A DNA stretch of 64,000 nt. It comes from Adiantum capillus-veneris (Eukaryota; Streptophyta; Polypodiopsida; Polypodiales; Pteridaceae). The translations under genes and the position numbers were made by a program. The notes under the pieces are model-generated. The model had not been told where the DNA came from. It ran no database searches and saw nothing but the letters and a program-made list of their open reading frames with translations. Position 1 is the first letter of the stretch; each line of letters opens with the position of its first letter. Shown here in pieces: positions 10,461 through 20,249 of the stretch. The stretch spans positions 140,666,211 through 140,730,210 of the forward strand of contig CM043966.1 in assembly GCA_014529385.2 (NCBI GenBank), read 5' to 3'.

Positions 10461-10680
10461 TGAAGTCGCGGAGCGGAGCGTGGGTCGACTCTCTCTCTCT
10501 CACACACACACACAGTGAGCTTACACAGTACAGTACGCAGAGAGATGTTAGAAGGGTTATCTCCCAAATCCTTAGTATTCACAAAGAATATGTTAGTATA
10601 TACAAAGAGTTAGAAAAAGTGAGTTAGGCAGGCGGCCGGCCATATCCGCATAAGAGGCCACTTGGGCTTTAATCCCAACA
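10461..10680 (-). repeat. 5' LTR of copia-1 (220 bp)
   Basis: Direct repeat of 5126-5343 with TG...CA ends. It would contain the promoter for the minus-strand transcript. Confidence 0.95.
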
Positions 10681-11644
10681 AATTCCCCCTCTTCGTTTAA
10701 CCTTTGTGGCGACACATACATTATACTCTTCTCAAAAATGTCACCTTAGTCATATATTTATATTACCACCCTTTTCTTTTTTGCTTTGTAAATAGAATAA
10801 GCATACAATAACCAACTATATACCCCCAAACTTTCTTACCTCTTGTCAATTAGTAGTAGAAAAATAATATATCCATCTTCCACTCCATATAGATAAATTC
10901 CCATGGAAATCAACTCTCCACTTGTCTTTACCAAAGATTATGGTCCCTCTCTACAAGTCTTCTATGCCCCCTACATAGGTGGCCCAATATCTCTTAAGAA
11001 TATACATATAGTTTCTCTCCTTTCAAAAAAACTCCAATTGTATATTCTTTTCACAATCAAATAATATTGGGCCCTCTTCTATTTGTTTAAGCATCATAGC
11101 CTTTTGAAAAAGCATGATTCCCCTTGGATGCATACAAGCAAAGGGCCCATACAAGAAGACTTGGAAGCAAAAGGTTCCCTAGCCTAGTGTGGACCTTCCA
11201 AACCGAATTCCTTGGTGCATGGGCGTGAAGAATAGTCCAAATTCATATCAAACATGTTGAGAAGGTCGATTTTGCCTTTTGAAGCATGTCATTTCGAGCT
11301 ACAGGTAAAAAGTTATGGTCAAAATAGTGTAAATCTGTCAGATTCGCAGCAAAAGGGAACTGTAAATCAAGTAAATCAAGAGGGTGAGATCTTATTTTTC
11401 CCCTACTCATCTTCTAGAAGAGCAATGAGTGTTCAAGGTCACTTGCATGTGATGGGACCAACCTAAAGATGCTTTCTAAATGCCAAGACAGACAAGTTGA
11501 GATACCCCGCAGGAGCCACCCGTAGGGCCTCATGGTGGGGCCCACCTACATTATGCACCCCTATGGAGCCTTCACGGTCTAAAATGACATTTTTGGTGAA
11601 TAAATAGTCCCTTTTATGTCCAATATTCAATGAGTGGTCAAAGG

Positions 11645-11683
11645 ACACTTAATTAGGTCTAATCACTTACTCTAATTAAGTGT
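11645..11683. repeat. 11-bp perfect inverted repeat upstream of the LTR TATA box
   Basis: ACACTTAATTA at 11645-11655 and its reverse complement at 11673-11683 are separated by 17 bp. The structure ends 24 bp before the TATA box, so a role as a U3 regulatory site is possible. Confidence 0.55.
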
Positions 11684-11707
11684 AGCATAATCCCACTCCT
11701 ACACAAC

Positions 11708-11714
11708 TATAAAG
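11708..11714 (+). promoter_or_regulatory. TATA box of the element A LTR
   Basis: TATAAAG is followed by a C-rich stretch, as in the LTR of element N (TATATAAAGAGGGG at about 37781 and 45486). Confidence 0.55.
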
Positions 11715-12660
11715 AGCCCCCCTTGGAGAGACTCAAGGACACACACACCTATATTTTCAACTTCATGTTGTTTCTTGATCGATAGTAGAGAAAACCCCAA
11801 CTCTCCCTCTTTCACATCCTCCCTCCTAACCCTCCTCTTTGGAGGAAGTGCAACTCTATTCTCCACTCTCTCCATTCTACAATCTCTTACTCCATCAACC
11901 CAATAAATCATTTGTAGCACCTCAATAACTTGTAAATACATCATGATCTCTCTCATGGTTATGTTAATGATCATGAAATCATCTTCAAAAACTTTCAAGT
12001 GTCGCAATTCGTGATGGTTAGCCAGCGTCTGTCCTCCCCTTAAAAGGTGTGCGAGAAATCAAGTAAGTGTTCTATTCTCAATTTACCATTGGTTTGTTTC
12101 TCCACACTTATTCAATTGGTCTAAAGAAATTTCTCACTCCAACTCTCTTTTGCTTCATTACATATGCATGTGGCTACCTCTCATGGTGATTTTATTTGTG
12201 TCATGGCATTGCATAGATGGAGATGAGCTCTCTATGCAAAGTGTGTTAGTTTGATGTAAGTGATTCTCTTGTGTGTTTGAGAGGCAAGTCTTGCGCGCAT
12301 GATTTTTTTGATGAGTGCTTGAGAGAGGAAGAGTTTGGATGTATTATGGGTATTCTTATGGGGAGAAGGTGAATGCTATTCCACAAATTGCATATTTCAT
12401 TTTGATGCACGGCATCGGGTTGCATAATCGTTGATGGTGTTCAAGTGTCCAAAGTGTATATAGAGTAAGGGGTTTTTTTCAAAGTGTGTTGCTTGGGTGG
12501 GTGAGTGCAAGTGTTATTTTTTTGATTGGTTTCCTTCTCCACTCCCAAAAGAAGGTGGTGCCCCAAGTAGTGTGCGTACCTCTTTACGAACATTTTGTGA
12601 GGGTAGGCCCATTGGTTTGGGTTTAGAGGCCCCATTTCAAAAAGCTCGCCCTCAACAGTA

Positions 12661-12739
12661 GACCACACTAGATTTTTTCCATTTATGATCGTGCTGCAAT
12701 ACACACCGCTTTTTCTTTCTCTCTCACACACACAGAGGT
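12661..12739. repeat. Diverged 80-bp direct duplication, copy 1
   Basis: It shares an ordered set of blocks with 12850-12937: ACCACA, TTTA(T/C)GATCGTGC, CA(A/C)ACACAC, a CTTTCTCTCT run and CACAGAGGT. Confidence 0.65.
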
Positions 12740-12849
12740 GGAAAGGGGAACTCACTCGGCACACAAGCAACACGTCTCTCTATAGCCCAGGATAATCACT
12801 GCACCCCAATCCACTAGATTTCACCTTCAAAACTCGCACAACAGACAAC

Positions 12850-12937
12850 ATACCACAACAGGTTTCTCCCGTTTACGATCGTGCCACAACACACACTGCT
12901 CTTTCTCTCTCTCTCTCTGTCTCACATACACAGAGGT
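12850..12937. repeat. Diverged 80-bp direct duplication, copy 2
   Basis: Second copy of the block at 12661-12739, about 190 bp downstream, with a longer CT run. Confidence 0.65.
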
Positions 12938-13477
12938 CCGAGGAGGCACATGCAACTCAAACACATGAAATTGATTGTTGGAACAGAGCAAAGAGAAGAA
13001 GGGGGAAAAGGGAAAGAAATGGCACAAAAAATCGATATGATTTGTTTCAATTATGGCAAAAAACTTGCTATAGACAACCTTGAAAACTCTTTCTACTACA
13101 CACTCGGCATGACACCATCAAGAGCAACAAAGTTGAGGAAATTTTGGCTCCTCCACTGTGCGGCTCTCCTCGCTGAGAGCGACAAAGAAAGAAACACTCC
13201 TGATACCCTCGTTGGCTTCAACAGTTTTTGCATAACCTTCACCCTCGAGCTCTGTCTTCTTCCCAAAAGAGTCCTCCGGAACTGTCCAAAAAGAAACTCC
13301 ACCACCAAAACCGTCCAGAAATCTCCTTATAGGATGTGTGATGCCACCCCTATTTTGGGCTGGACCATTCGGTTTTTAGATCCACGTGCGTGTGCACCGT
13401 CCTTTTTTGGCTTAACTTGCCTCTCAAGTCCTGTGAGCATGACTTCTATGCCAAGGGGGGTCGTCACGATTGCGTGA
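12881..13477 (+). CDS. Unrecognised 198-codon open frame, probably not a gene
   Basis: The frame starts inside the CT-rich duplication copy. It has low-complexity LSLSLS and REEGGKGKE segments and no motif I recognise. Nothing around it suggests a promoter or a conserved partner. I list it only because of its length; chance is the more likely explanation. Confidence 0.12.
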   Translation: MPQHTLLFLSLSLSHIHRGPRRHMQLKHMKLIVGTEQREEGGKGKEMAQKIDMICFNYGKKLAIDNLENSFYYTLGMTPSRATKLRKFWLLHCAALLAESDKERNTPDTLVGFNSFCITFTLELCLLPKRVLRNCPKRNSTTKTVQKSPYRMCDATPILGWTIRFLDPRACAPSFFGLTCLSSPVSMTSMPRGVVTIA

Positions 13478-14659
13478 CAACCACATCGTGGCCACCCCCT
13501 CAATGAAAAACATTGGGCATCAGAGACAGCCAAGAACAAGCCCTTGAGGGGCGCTAAGAGACATCACCATTGACTGGGAGTTTGAGGATGATCAACCGTA
13601 TAAAAGGGCCACTAGGATGGCCATCTCTGATCACTGCACGTAGCGATAGAAGCGCCATCCTTGTTCACGCCATATCCAATCACCAGAGAGCTCTCTCTCC
13701 CTTATCTTGTTGCTAATGGAGGGGGAGCGCTTCATACCTACACCGGTTATAAGATTTTCAATGGCCACGTGTCATTGTCAGGTGCATTGGGCCTCCAAGG
13801 CTTTCCTAATCCTCCCAATATTTCCACAAAGCCATCAAAAGAAATTATTTTCCCCTATTGTTTTCAAATGCTTGCCAACTAGCATGGCCCCCCAATCAGC
13901 GGTTTGCAAATCCCCACGGAGAGTCCATGACACTAGCTTGAGCTTCTTCATCTTGGCCTCTTTTTGACTTCACCAAGAGCTCCAACCATCACGAAAAAAA
14001 TCTGGAAAAACCTTGTTGCATCACACCATCATCAACTTGCGTCCAACTTCAATCAGCAAGATCTCCATGATCTAGACTCCATTTTCCATGTTGTCTCTTC
14101 CTATTAGCTCCACATAGTGTCCACTACCTCTGTGAACCTCGTCGGTCTTCAAAAAACATCAGATGACACATTGATTGCAGCGGCCCACATGGCTCAGAAC
14201 TAGCCCTCGGCAAAACCTCATCTGGCAATAACTTGGCATCCAATATGCCAAATGAAAATTTGAAAAGACCAACACACGCTCTCCATGATTAGCACTCTAG
14301 GCCCGTGCATTCACATCAACTTTGACCACCTGTCCCCATCTGCCCTAGCAGTCTCTGATCTCCAAGGCACCCCAACTTCAAACTTCCATATATTGCACCC
14401 TGTAGCTCCGTTTGATGAGCTGTTTAGACCTCCTCCCTTATCACTCCAAGATCTAAATTCCCAAGCCAAAAACCAGCACATTGATCATCCTTCACCTGCC
14501 ATCCTATTTGGACCAATTTGGAGCCCTTTTGGTCTAGAAAAACACATAAAGCATACATCTTCATTGTTAGTTGCCTGCTAGGCTCTTCCCATCTGCTATA
14601 GCCTTTTGCCATGCATCTATAAGCATACACATCACTAGGTGTGCCCTCTGCTAGGGTTG

Positions 14660-17111
14660 ACACGCTTTGGCTGCACCAACGTCATAACCATCTTTGTCAC
14701 AAAACTTTGTTGTGGTACCATCTGCAATAGCACACACATTTAGGGTTGCTACAATATGTGTCCACTCTAAAGACTCTAGAGTTTCTCCAGGGAAGGGTTA
14801 AGGAAAGTATTCCATATATTCAATCTCCCTTTTCAAAATACACTCTTCTCATTTTAAGCTTCCGCACTGAGATGCTCCACACATCCATAGCTCTTTTGGC
14901 TTACCTAACCAAGCTCGAATCTTAGATCTTGCTAGTGTAGCTAAATTAAACTCCTCAATTGGGGTTCGGTTCACATATTTGTAACTATGGTCTTTAAGGT
15001 TTATGCACGTTGTGGTTTCCATATGCCTAAGGTATATATGATCATATCCCCAATCTTGGACCATCTTCAATTATCGCATGGATGGTCGTCCAAGTATTAT
15101 GTTGTAGTTGTTCTTCTTGCCAAAATTTGCTATAGCAAAGGTATGCTCATACTCAATGTCACAAGAAGTAACAATGAACTTCTCTAGAATCCCTAAGGGT
15201 TTCTCCATATAACCATCTACTAATTGCAATTTCATCCTAGTGGCTCTCAAGGCAAGTTTTCCCCATTTCTTCCATATCTTTTTGGTTGCAATGGCCACAC
15301 CCGCTCCACTGTCAAGAATTGCCATGGTTGTAACGCCTCAAAACTCAACGAGAAACGTAGCATTTCCATCCTCACCTTCACAACACTCCCCTACCTTATT
15401 TAATGGTATTGGTCGCTTGTTTAATTGAGGCTTTTCTAGCTCTTTGATTCCCTCTTGTATCTGTGAAGTCGGATCCTTTACACCAAACTTTTCTAAGCAT
15501 TTTCCAACTGTCACCCACATGTTTGGTCGTATTCAAAGAAGCTCAGCTAGTGTAATGGTGCAAGTCACAGGTGCAAACAATATGTCTATCAATCCTTTAG
15601 AGTCCATCATCAATTTTTAGGAGAGTCTTTGTAATGGTACTGCCTTCACATCATATTTTTCTGCATACTCCCATGTAAGAGGGTAAGGTTTTCAAGGATT
15701 GAGGTTGGCTATCCAAAGATCTTACAGATCCTCTATCCCCCAAATATGAGTGAATATCTAGATTTGCTTGAGATCCTGCCTCAAATTACTCAATAGGATG
15801 AAGAAACACATCCCTCCCATTACTGATCTGGTAAAATCTCCGACTTAACTCATTTGCTTCTTGTATTTGTTTTCAAATTTCATCTAAGCCATCATCTTCT
15901 TTGCATATCTCTGATATGATAGCATGGAAACCATCAGATGCATGATCTGTGGTGTTCATCACTACTCAAGTGGATTTTCAATTAACTTCGAGGGTTCTAA
16001 CTCAAATTTGGAAACATCAGATATCCTTCCAGACTCGTGTGTTGATGGGATCACTGGTGTTGGAGATGGAACCTCTATTCAGCCCTTTGGTTTCCTTGCC
16101 GGTGGCTCCAACAAAGCTTGGGTTGTTTAAATCATCTTCTGACATATCTCGAGCCTTTGATTTTCCAACTCACTGTATGGGTATGTCATCCATCTTTGTT
16201 TTTGGGTCTGATTCTTTTTACATCGTGAGCCTCATAATCTTTCAAAAGTGCATCTAGAGGTTCATTCACTTTTCAACTAGTACTCCCAAACTTGCCCTTC
16301 TTGGTTTCTCATTCTTCTCAGGATCTGCCGTGTGGGTCTCCTTTCCCTTTTTGGCTTATCCTTGTAGTTTTCTTAGTTTTTCTTTGGTTTGTTTCATTTC
16401 TTCTACTAAGGAAGTTTGTTCTTGCTCCTTCCTAGCTTTCATGCATGCTTTCCTAGCCTTTCAAGTGTTGCGTTGGCTTTCTGGTCAAGACTAGGTGCAT
16501 CTGTTCTAGGTTCCTCAATTATGGGTTCTTCCATTGCTTTTTGAGCTTGCACTCTTGTGACAACCTGTATATGTATCACCATTTCATTTTTAGAACCACT
16601 ACTTGATGGGATTTCCTCTAACGTATTCAAATTTGTTTTCACCGTTTTATTTGATTTTTTTGGACAATCAATAATCAAACGAGTGATGGCACAATCTAGA
16701 CAATATACATTGACTCTAATGATCCCCCTATGAGGAGAGTCTTTCATCAGGTGGTCACCGCCACACTTATAGCATGGTCCTAATGGTTGTTGAGGTGATC
16801 TTGGATCCACTCTTTGTTGATAGGCAGGACTTTTTCTTGCTGAGCCACCATTGGCTATGAACAATAAATGTTCTCTCATTTAAGTTGTATCAGCCTTCTC
16901 TAGCAGCATGAGCCGATGTTGGTGGTCCAACATTCCCAGTCATGTTCCAAGGTTCTAGCGCTTTTGGCTCTTTGGGAGGATAGTTTGTTGAACTAGCCAT
17001 GTATCCACTCGGCTCTTCATAACATGTAGGCACAAACATTCTCATCTCCCTCTTTGTACCACAAAACACATGGTTTGGGGGAACACATGCACGCACCATC
17101 ACTGACTCCAA
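14660..17111 (-). pseudogene. Relic E: gypsy gag-protease fragment, same family as element G
   Basis: Translated pieces align collinearly with the gag-protease region of element G (about 53000-55600). From upstream to downstream on the minus strand they are a zinc knuckle at 16736-16774 (CYKCGGDHLMKD, last Cys changed to Ser); a charged linker; LEKFGVKDPTSQIQEGI; a retropepsin motif LDSGAGVA with the active Asp at 15311-15313; ILGRPSMR; and the WMCGASQCGSLK block that ends the G open frame. Frameshifts and stops separate the pieces. No RT or integrase follows, so the fragment is truncated on both sides. The protease active site is the canonical DSGA, unlike that of G. Confidence 0.85.
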
Positions 17112-17144
17112 AGATCAAAGACAATAGAAAAGAGAAGGGGGGGG

Positions 17145-17436
17145 TGTGGGAATCAAAAACTGGGGCAATGGTGAGCTTCGTTCTCTTCAAAAATTCGAGT
17201 ACTATTAGTGTAAGTCCACGCTAGTGGCACCACATGGGAAAGATCCCTAGTCTAGTAGGATAGATGAGAAGGTGAGATGGTCCAATAGTAAGAGGACACA
17301 AAACTTCTAGCCAATGGATGTTGACCTCAAACCCTATATATATGTCTGACATGTATGGAAGTCTGTAAGAGTTTATGAATGGAGTTCATTTTAGTATTTT
17401 TTCACTTCCATTTTCTCACTCCCAAAAATTCCTACA
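17145..17436 (+). repeat. Small copia-type LTR (292 bp)
   Basis: It begins TGTGGGAATC and ends AATTCCTACA, which are imperfect inverted complements. A TATATATA box lies near 17334. A G-rich purine run (AGAAGGGGGGGG) precedes it and a primer-site-like sequence follows. I see no second copy in the window and no copia ORF next to it. It is either the 5' LTR of an element that has lost its body, or one repeat of a rearranged tandem element. Confidence 0.6.
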
Positions 17437-17438
17437 GC

Positions 17439-17450
17439 TGGTATTAGAGC
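17439..17450 (+). promoter_or_regulatory. Degenerate Met-tRNA primer binding site
   Basis: TGGTATTAGAGC differs from the initiator-Met primer site by one base and lies 2 bp inside the LTR end at 17436. Confidence 0.65.
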
Positions 17451-18258
17451 TAGTTGGGCACTATGATCTATCCCCCTTTCCTTTTGTTATTGAAAAATCT
17501 CTTTCTCTCCTAGCCTTTCAAATTTTCAAGGGGTAATAATTATTTGTTAGCAAAAAGCCGAGGCTCAAGGTGAGGACGAGGAAAAACTTGTAGTGTCTAG
17601 AAGGAGATGCATTAACTTTTCAAGATGTTGACAAGGAGGGCTAAGAGCGTTCCACCTCTATGGCATAGCCTGCTTGCAGCTTGGAATGGATACTCACACA
17701 CCCAAATGGTAGAGGAAACTCACCCAAATAGGTCCTTATTCACTCAAATCAAGAGGGAAATCGTGGGGATTACAAGCTCCCACCAACCCAACAAGATGCA
17801 TGTAGAGAGTCGATGATGATGAGGCTTCAGAGCACAACATAGGCCAACCAAGCCGATGTGAAAGTGTTCCCAATGTGATCAAATATTCAAAAAAAAAAGA
17901 CACATACTCATATCCTCTCACACTCAACTCGATTCCCAAATCTCTCCCACTCTTCCTTACACACTTAGCCCCAATGGCACACATACATACCAGCAGACTA
18001 TGTAGAAAATGCATCTATCTTCTTTACTAAAACACCATGAACATGGAAAAATATCAATCACAAAGCACCCAAGATGATCCCTAAACATCAAATTGATAGG
18101 AAAAAGGTGTAATTCACCCTTGAAAGGTGGGAAAGTAGAGAAATAGCACGACAAAATGGGTGCGAGACTGCACACGCACACCACCATGAATCCTCTTGGC
18201 TCCCTCTCTCAAAGTAATAAATTCTCTATATTTTCCCTTCAACAAGCAGCCCCCCTTT
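17451..18258. other. Stretch with no recognisable gene
   Basis: It follows a 5' LTR and primer site, so it may be the leader of the lost element. No Gag-like protein is visible on either strand. Confidence 0.4.
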
Positions 18259-18385
18259 TGTCCTTCACGGTGACAAATGAAATTTGGAATGGCGGCCTCT
18301 ACACCAAAACAACCTCCATTGCGCCACAAGGGAAATGAGATGAGGGCACCACCTAGTCTTGGAAGCGTGGACTAGGACCGCTACA

Positions 18386-18458
<73 letters not shown>

Positions 18459-19671
18459 CACTATGAATGAAGCATTAACCTTAGTGTGTGTACAAGGAAT
18501 GGATAACTTCAAGCACTCCCAACACAAATAGCATGTAGATTACTAAACAACAACTCAAGGATTAGCCAAAATCACATCAAGCACTCTCACACACACATAA
18601 AAGATTTCTCTTAATTAACATAAGTAAGAGGAGGGGAGGTTACTAGCATAAAACAATTTGTACTCTAGAATGTTCAAGAATAGAGTGAGTGAATGAGTTT
18701 TATGGGCTCATGATGAGTGGTACAAAGACTCAATGGGGCTGAGGGATACTTGAAATTACAAAGGGGGGGGCCTCTTTATATAGGAAAGAGAGTGATTAGG
18801 AGTGAGGTTAATATCCAAGTGCAATTTGTATAAATGAAGCTTGATTAGGGACATTCAACCAATGAAGAAGCTCCTTCCAAGTGATTTGTTGACCAATTTG
18901 CAACTAATTAGCTCCATCATCACTTGTGTTGTCTTCACTCCTTCCTCCATAGCTTGTGTCCAAGAGCTTCCTTATTTTAAAATGTAAAGAATCTACATAA
19001 AATCAATGCATATCTACTAATAATAGAAAGGGGTTGAATGAGAACTTATGAATTACAACAAGATTAAGCATGATGAGAGAGGTGATTAGAAAAGGAATTT
19101 GTGATGGTTTTTTGAGCTTGAGAGAGAGGAGGAAGGAGGGGAGGGTGAGAAGACTAATGGATGATTTTTAGAGAAGGTCTCAATGTGGAAAAGGAAGGGT
19201 GTGTGTGTAAAGGTAGAGGAGGTGGTCTCCACCACAATTGAAAAAACTGGCGTCCGCCATTTTGGCCATATCTCCTAGACTATAGATGCAAAAATTATAA
19301 AAAAATATGGTCAGAATCTCCAGCTCATCAGCTACAACTTTAATGAAGACAACTTTTCTTGGATCGGAGTGGAAGTATTTTTTAAAAATCCAGCAAAATC
19401 ATGTGTCTGTTTCCTTCCTTTACCAAGTCTTCCACTTGGGTCCCATTTGTTTGAATCATCATATGGCTCCAAAGCCATGATGATATGAGCCACTCATGAC
19501 CCTTGAATCATGGGTGCATGGCTCCACAACCACATCATATCTTTTCTTTTCACATTTACATGTTTTCCCTTCCCTTTACCAACTAGGTTCTCCCTCTACC
19601 TTTCACCTCTGGTGAACTAGTCAAGAAAAAATTCCCATCAAATCATTTTTTGAATTTTTCCAAGAGGTTGT
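18259..19671 (-). repeat. Probable 3' LTR of relic B, distal fragment
   Basis: It carries the minus-strand TATA box near 18775, a long AG microsatellite and the motif pair shared with other Tat-like LTRs here. It ends at the copia-2 insertion; GTTGT at 19667-19671 is the left target copy. Confidence 0.45.
18389..18454. repeat. (AG)33 microsatellite
   Basis: An uninterrupted AG run of 66 bp. A CT tract sits at the equivalent place in the LTRs of element N, so this is probably the LTR tract of relic B read on the other strand. Confidence 0.97.
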
Positions 19672-19898
19672 TGTTACCATATACATGTGGTAGTGATGTG
19701 TGTGAACACACTAGGACCGCCGGGGCATTTTTTCCCTCTTTAGGAGGTTTTTTCCCCCGTGCATTGTATATACGCCCATCACTCTAGGGCTATCCATCTT
19801 TCCATTGCACACTAAGTAACACACTCTCTATTGTGTGCCTTGAGCTTCCTTCGTCTTCTCCAAGCTGTGTGTGTTTCTCTGCAACCCTAATTCCAACA
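19672..19898 (+). repeat. 5' LTR of copia-2 (227 bp)
   Basis: TG...CA repeat, no difference seen from 24611-24837. TATATA lies near 19768. Confidence 0.95.
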
Positions 19899-19900
19899 AT

Positions 19901-19912
19901 TGGTATCAGAGC
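19901..19912 (+). promoter_or_regulatory. Primer binding site of copia-2 (initiator Met-tRNA)
   Basis: TGGTATCAGAGC, 2 bp inside the LTR; exact match to the plant initiator-Met complement. Confidence 0.95.
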
Positions 19913-20249
19913 AGGTCACGTCCTCCCGGGCTTAGTCGCCAGCTGCTCTAGCACACGCCTGCTCACTTTCTCCGACTTCAGTGAGCTTTGGCGAGCGTTC
20001 GCAGGTCGACAAATATTTTGGGAGCTTGGTCTGCTCAGAATTTTGATTTGGGCTCATTTCGGCCTCCGTTTCCACTACGGGCAATACTGCACATGCTATT
20101 TCGTCATTTTGTGCAGATTTTCTGTCAGTGCCGTTTTCTGCATAACAGGTGCCTTATAGTCTTCTACGGTTTGTGCTATATAGCACAAGTTGTTCCCGCT
20201 CCATTTCTCCTATTTTCGGGCAGTTTTCACATCAGGTGCAGCATTTACC

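Larger units (their letters stand above)
5126..10680 (-). mobile_element. Copia-1: nearly intact Ty1/copia retrotransposon
   Basis: It is a 5555-bp element bounded by direct repeats that begin TGAAGTCGCGG and end CCCAACA on the plus strand, so TG...CA in both orientations. The 5-bp target duplication AATTC is present at 5121-5125 and 10681-10685. A Met-tRNA primer site lies next to the right LTR and a purine tract next to the left one, which fixes the minus orientation. The single ORF is complete. The LTRs differ by only a CT microsatellite unit and one G/A change that I can see, so insertion was recent. It sits inside the 3' LTR of element A. Confidence 0.95.
1..12657 (+). mobile_element. 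Element A: Tat-like Ty3/gypsy retrotransposon, left part outside window, interrupted by copia-1
   Basis: The element enters from the left edge within gag and continues through protease, RT, RNase H, a second RNase H and integrase. A purine tract at 4995-5006 is followed by a 3' LTR starting TGAGTGG at 5012. The LTR stops at 5125, where copia-1 is inserted, and resumes at 10681. I place its end at ACA, 12657, because a GGTGGTGCCCC ... TTTAGAGGCC arrangement just before that point matches the end of both LTRs of element N. The 5' LTR lies outside the window, so neither the LTR end nor the target duplication can be confirmed. The order PR-RT-RH-second RH-IN is that of the plant Tat lineage. Confidence 0.75.
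10681..12657 (+). repeat. 3' LTR of element A, second fragment
   Basis: The LTR resumes after the right AATTC copy (10681-10685). It contains an 11-bp inverted repeat at 11645-11683, a TATA box at 11708 and an AATAAA at about 11903, the order expected for U3, R and U5. The inferred end CTCAACA at 12657 follows the GGTGGTGCCCC ... TTTAGAGGCC motif pair shared with the other Tat-like LTRs here. The total LTR length would be about 2.1 kb. No second copy is in the window, so the boundaries are inferred. Confidence 0.55.
12658..14659. other. Unassigned 2-kb stretch between element A and relic E
   Basis: I recognise no protein domain, LTR pair or RNA gene. It holds the diverged duplication described separately, CT/CA microsatellites and an isolated TATAAAAG near 13600. 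It may be old host intergenic DNA or further decayed element. Confidence 0.4.

Noticed and set aside
10279-10582. Genes in the copia-1 leader and LTR
   Set aside because: Several overlapping short frames run across the LTR border and primer site; no Gag-like or other domain.
12881-13477. A 198-codon host gene
   Set aside because: No recognisable domain, it starts in a CT-rich repeat, and it has low-complexity composition; kept only as a low-confidence entry.
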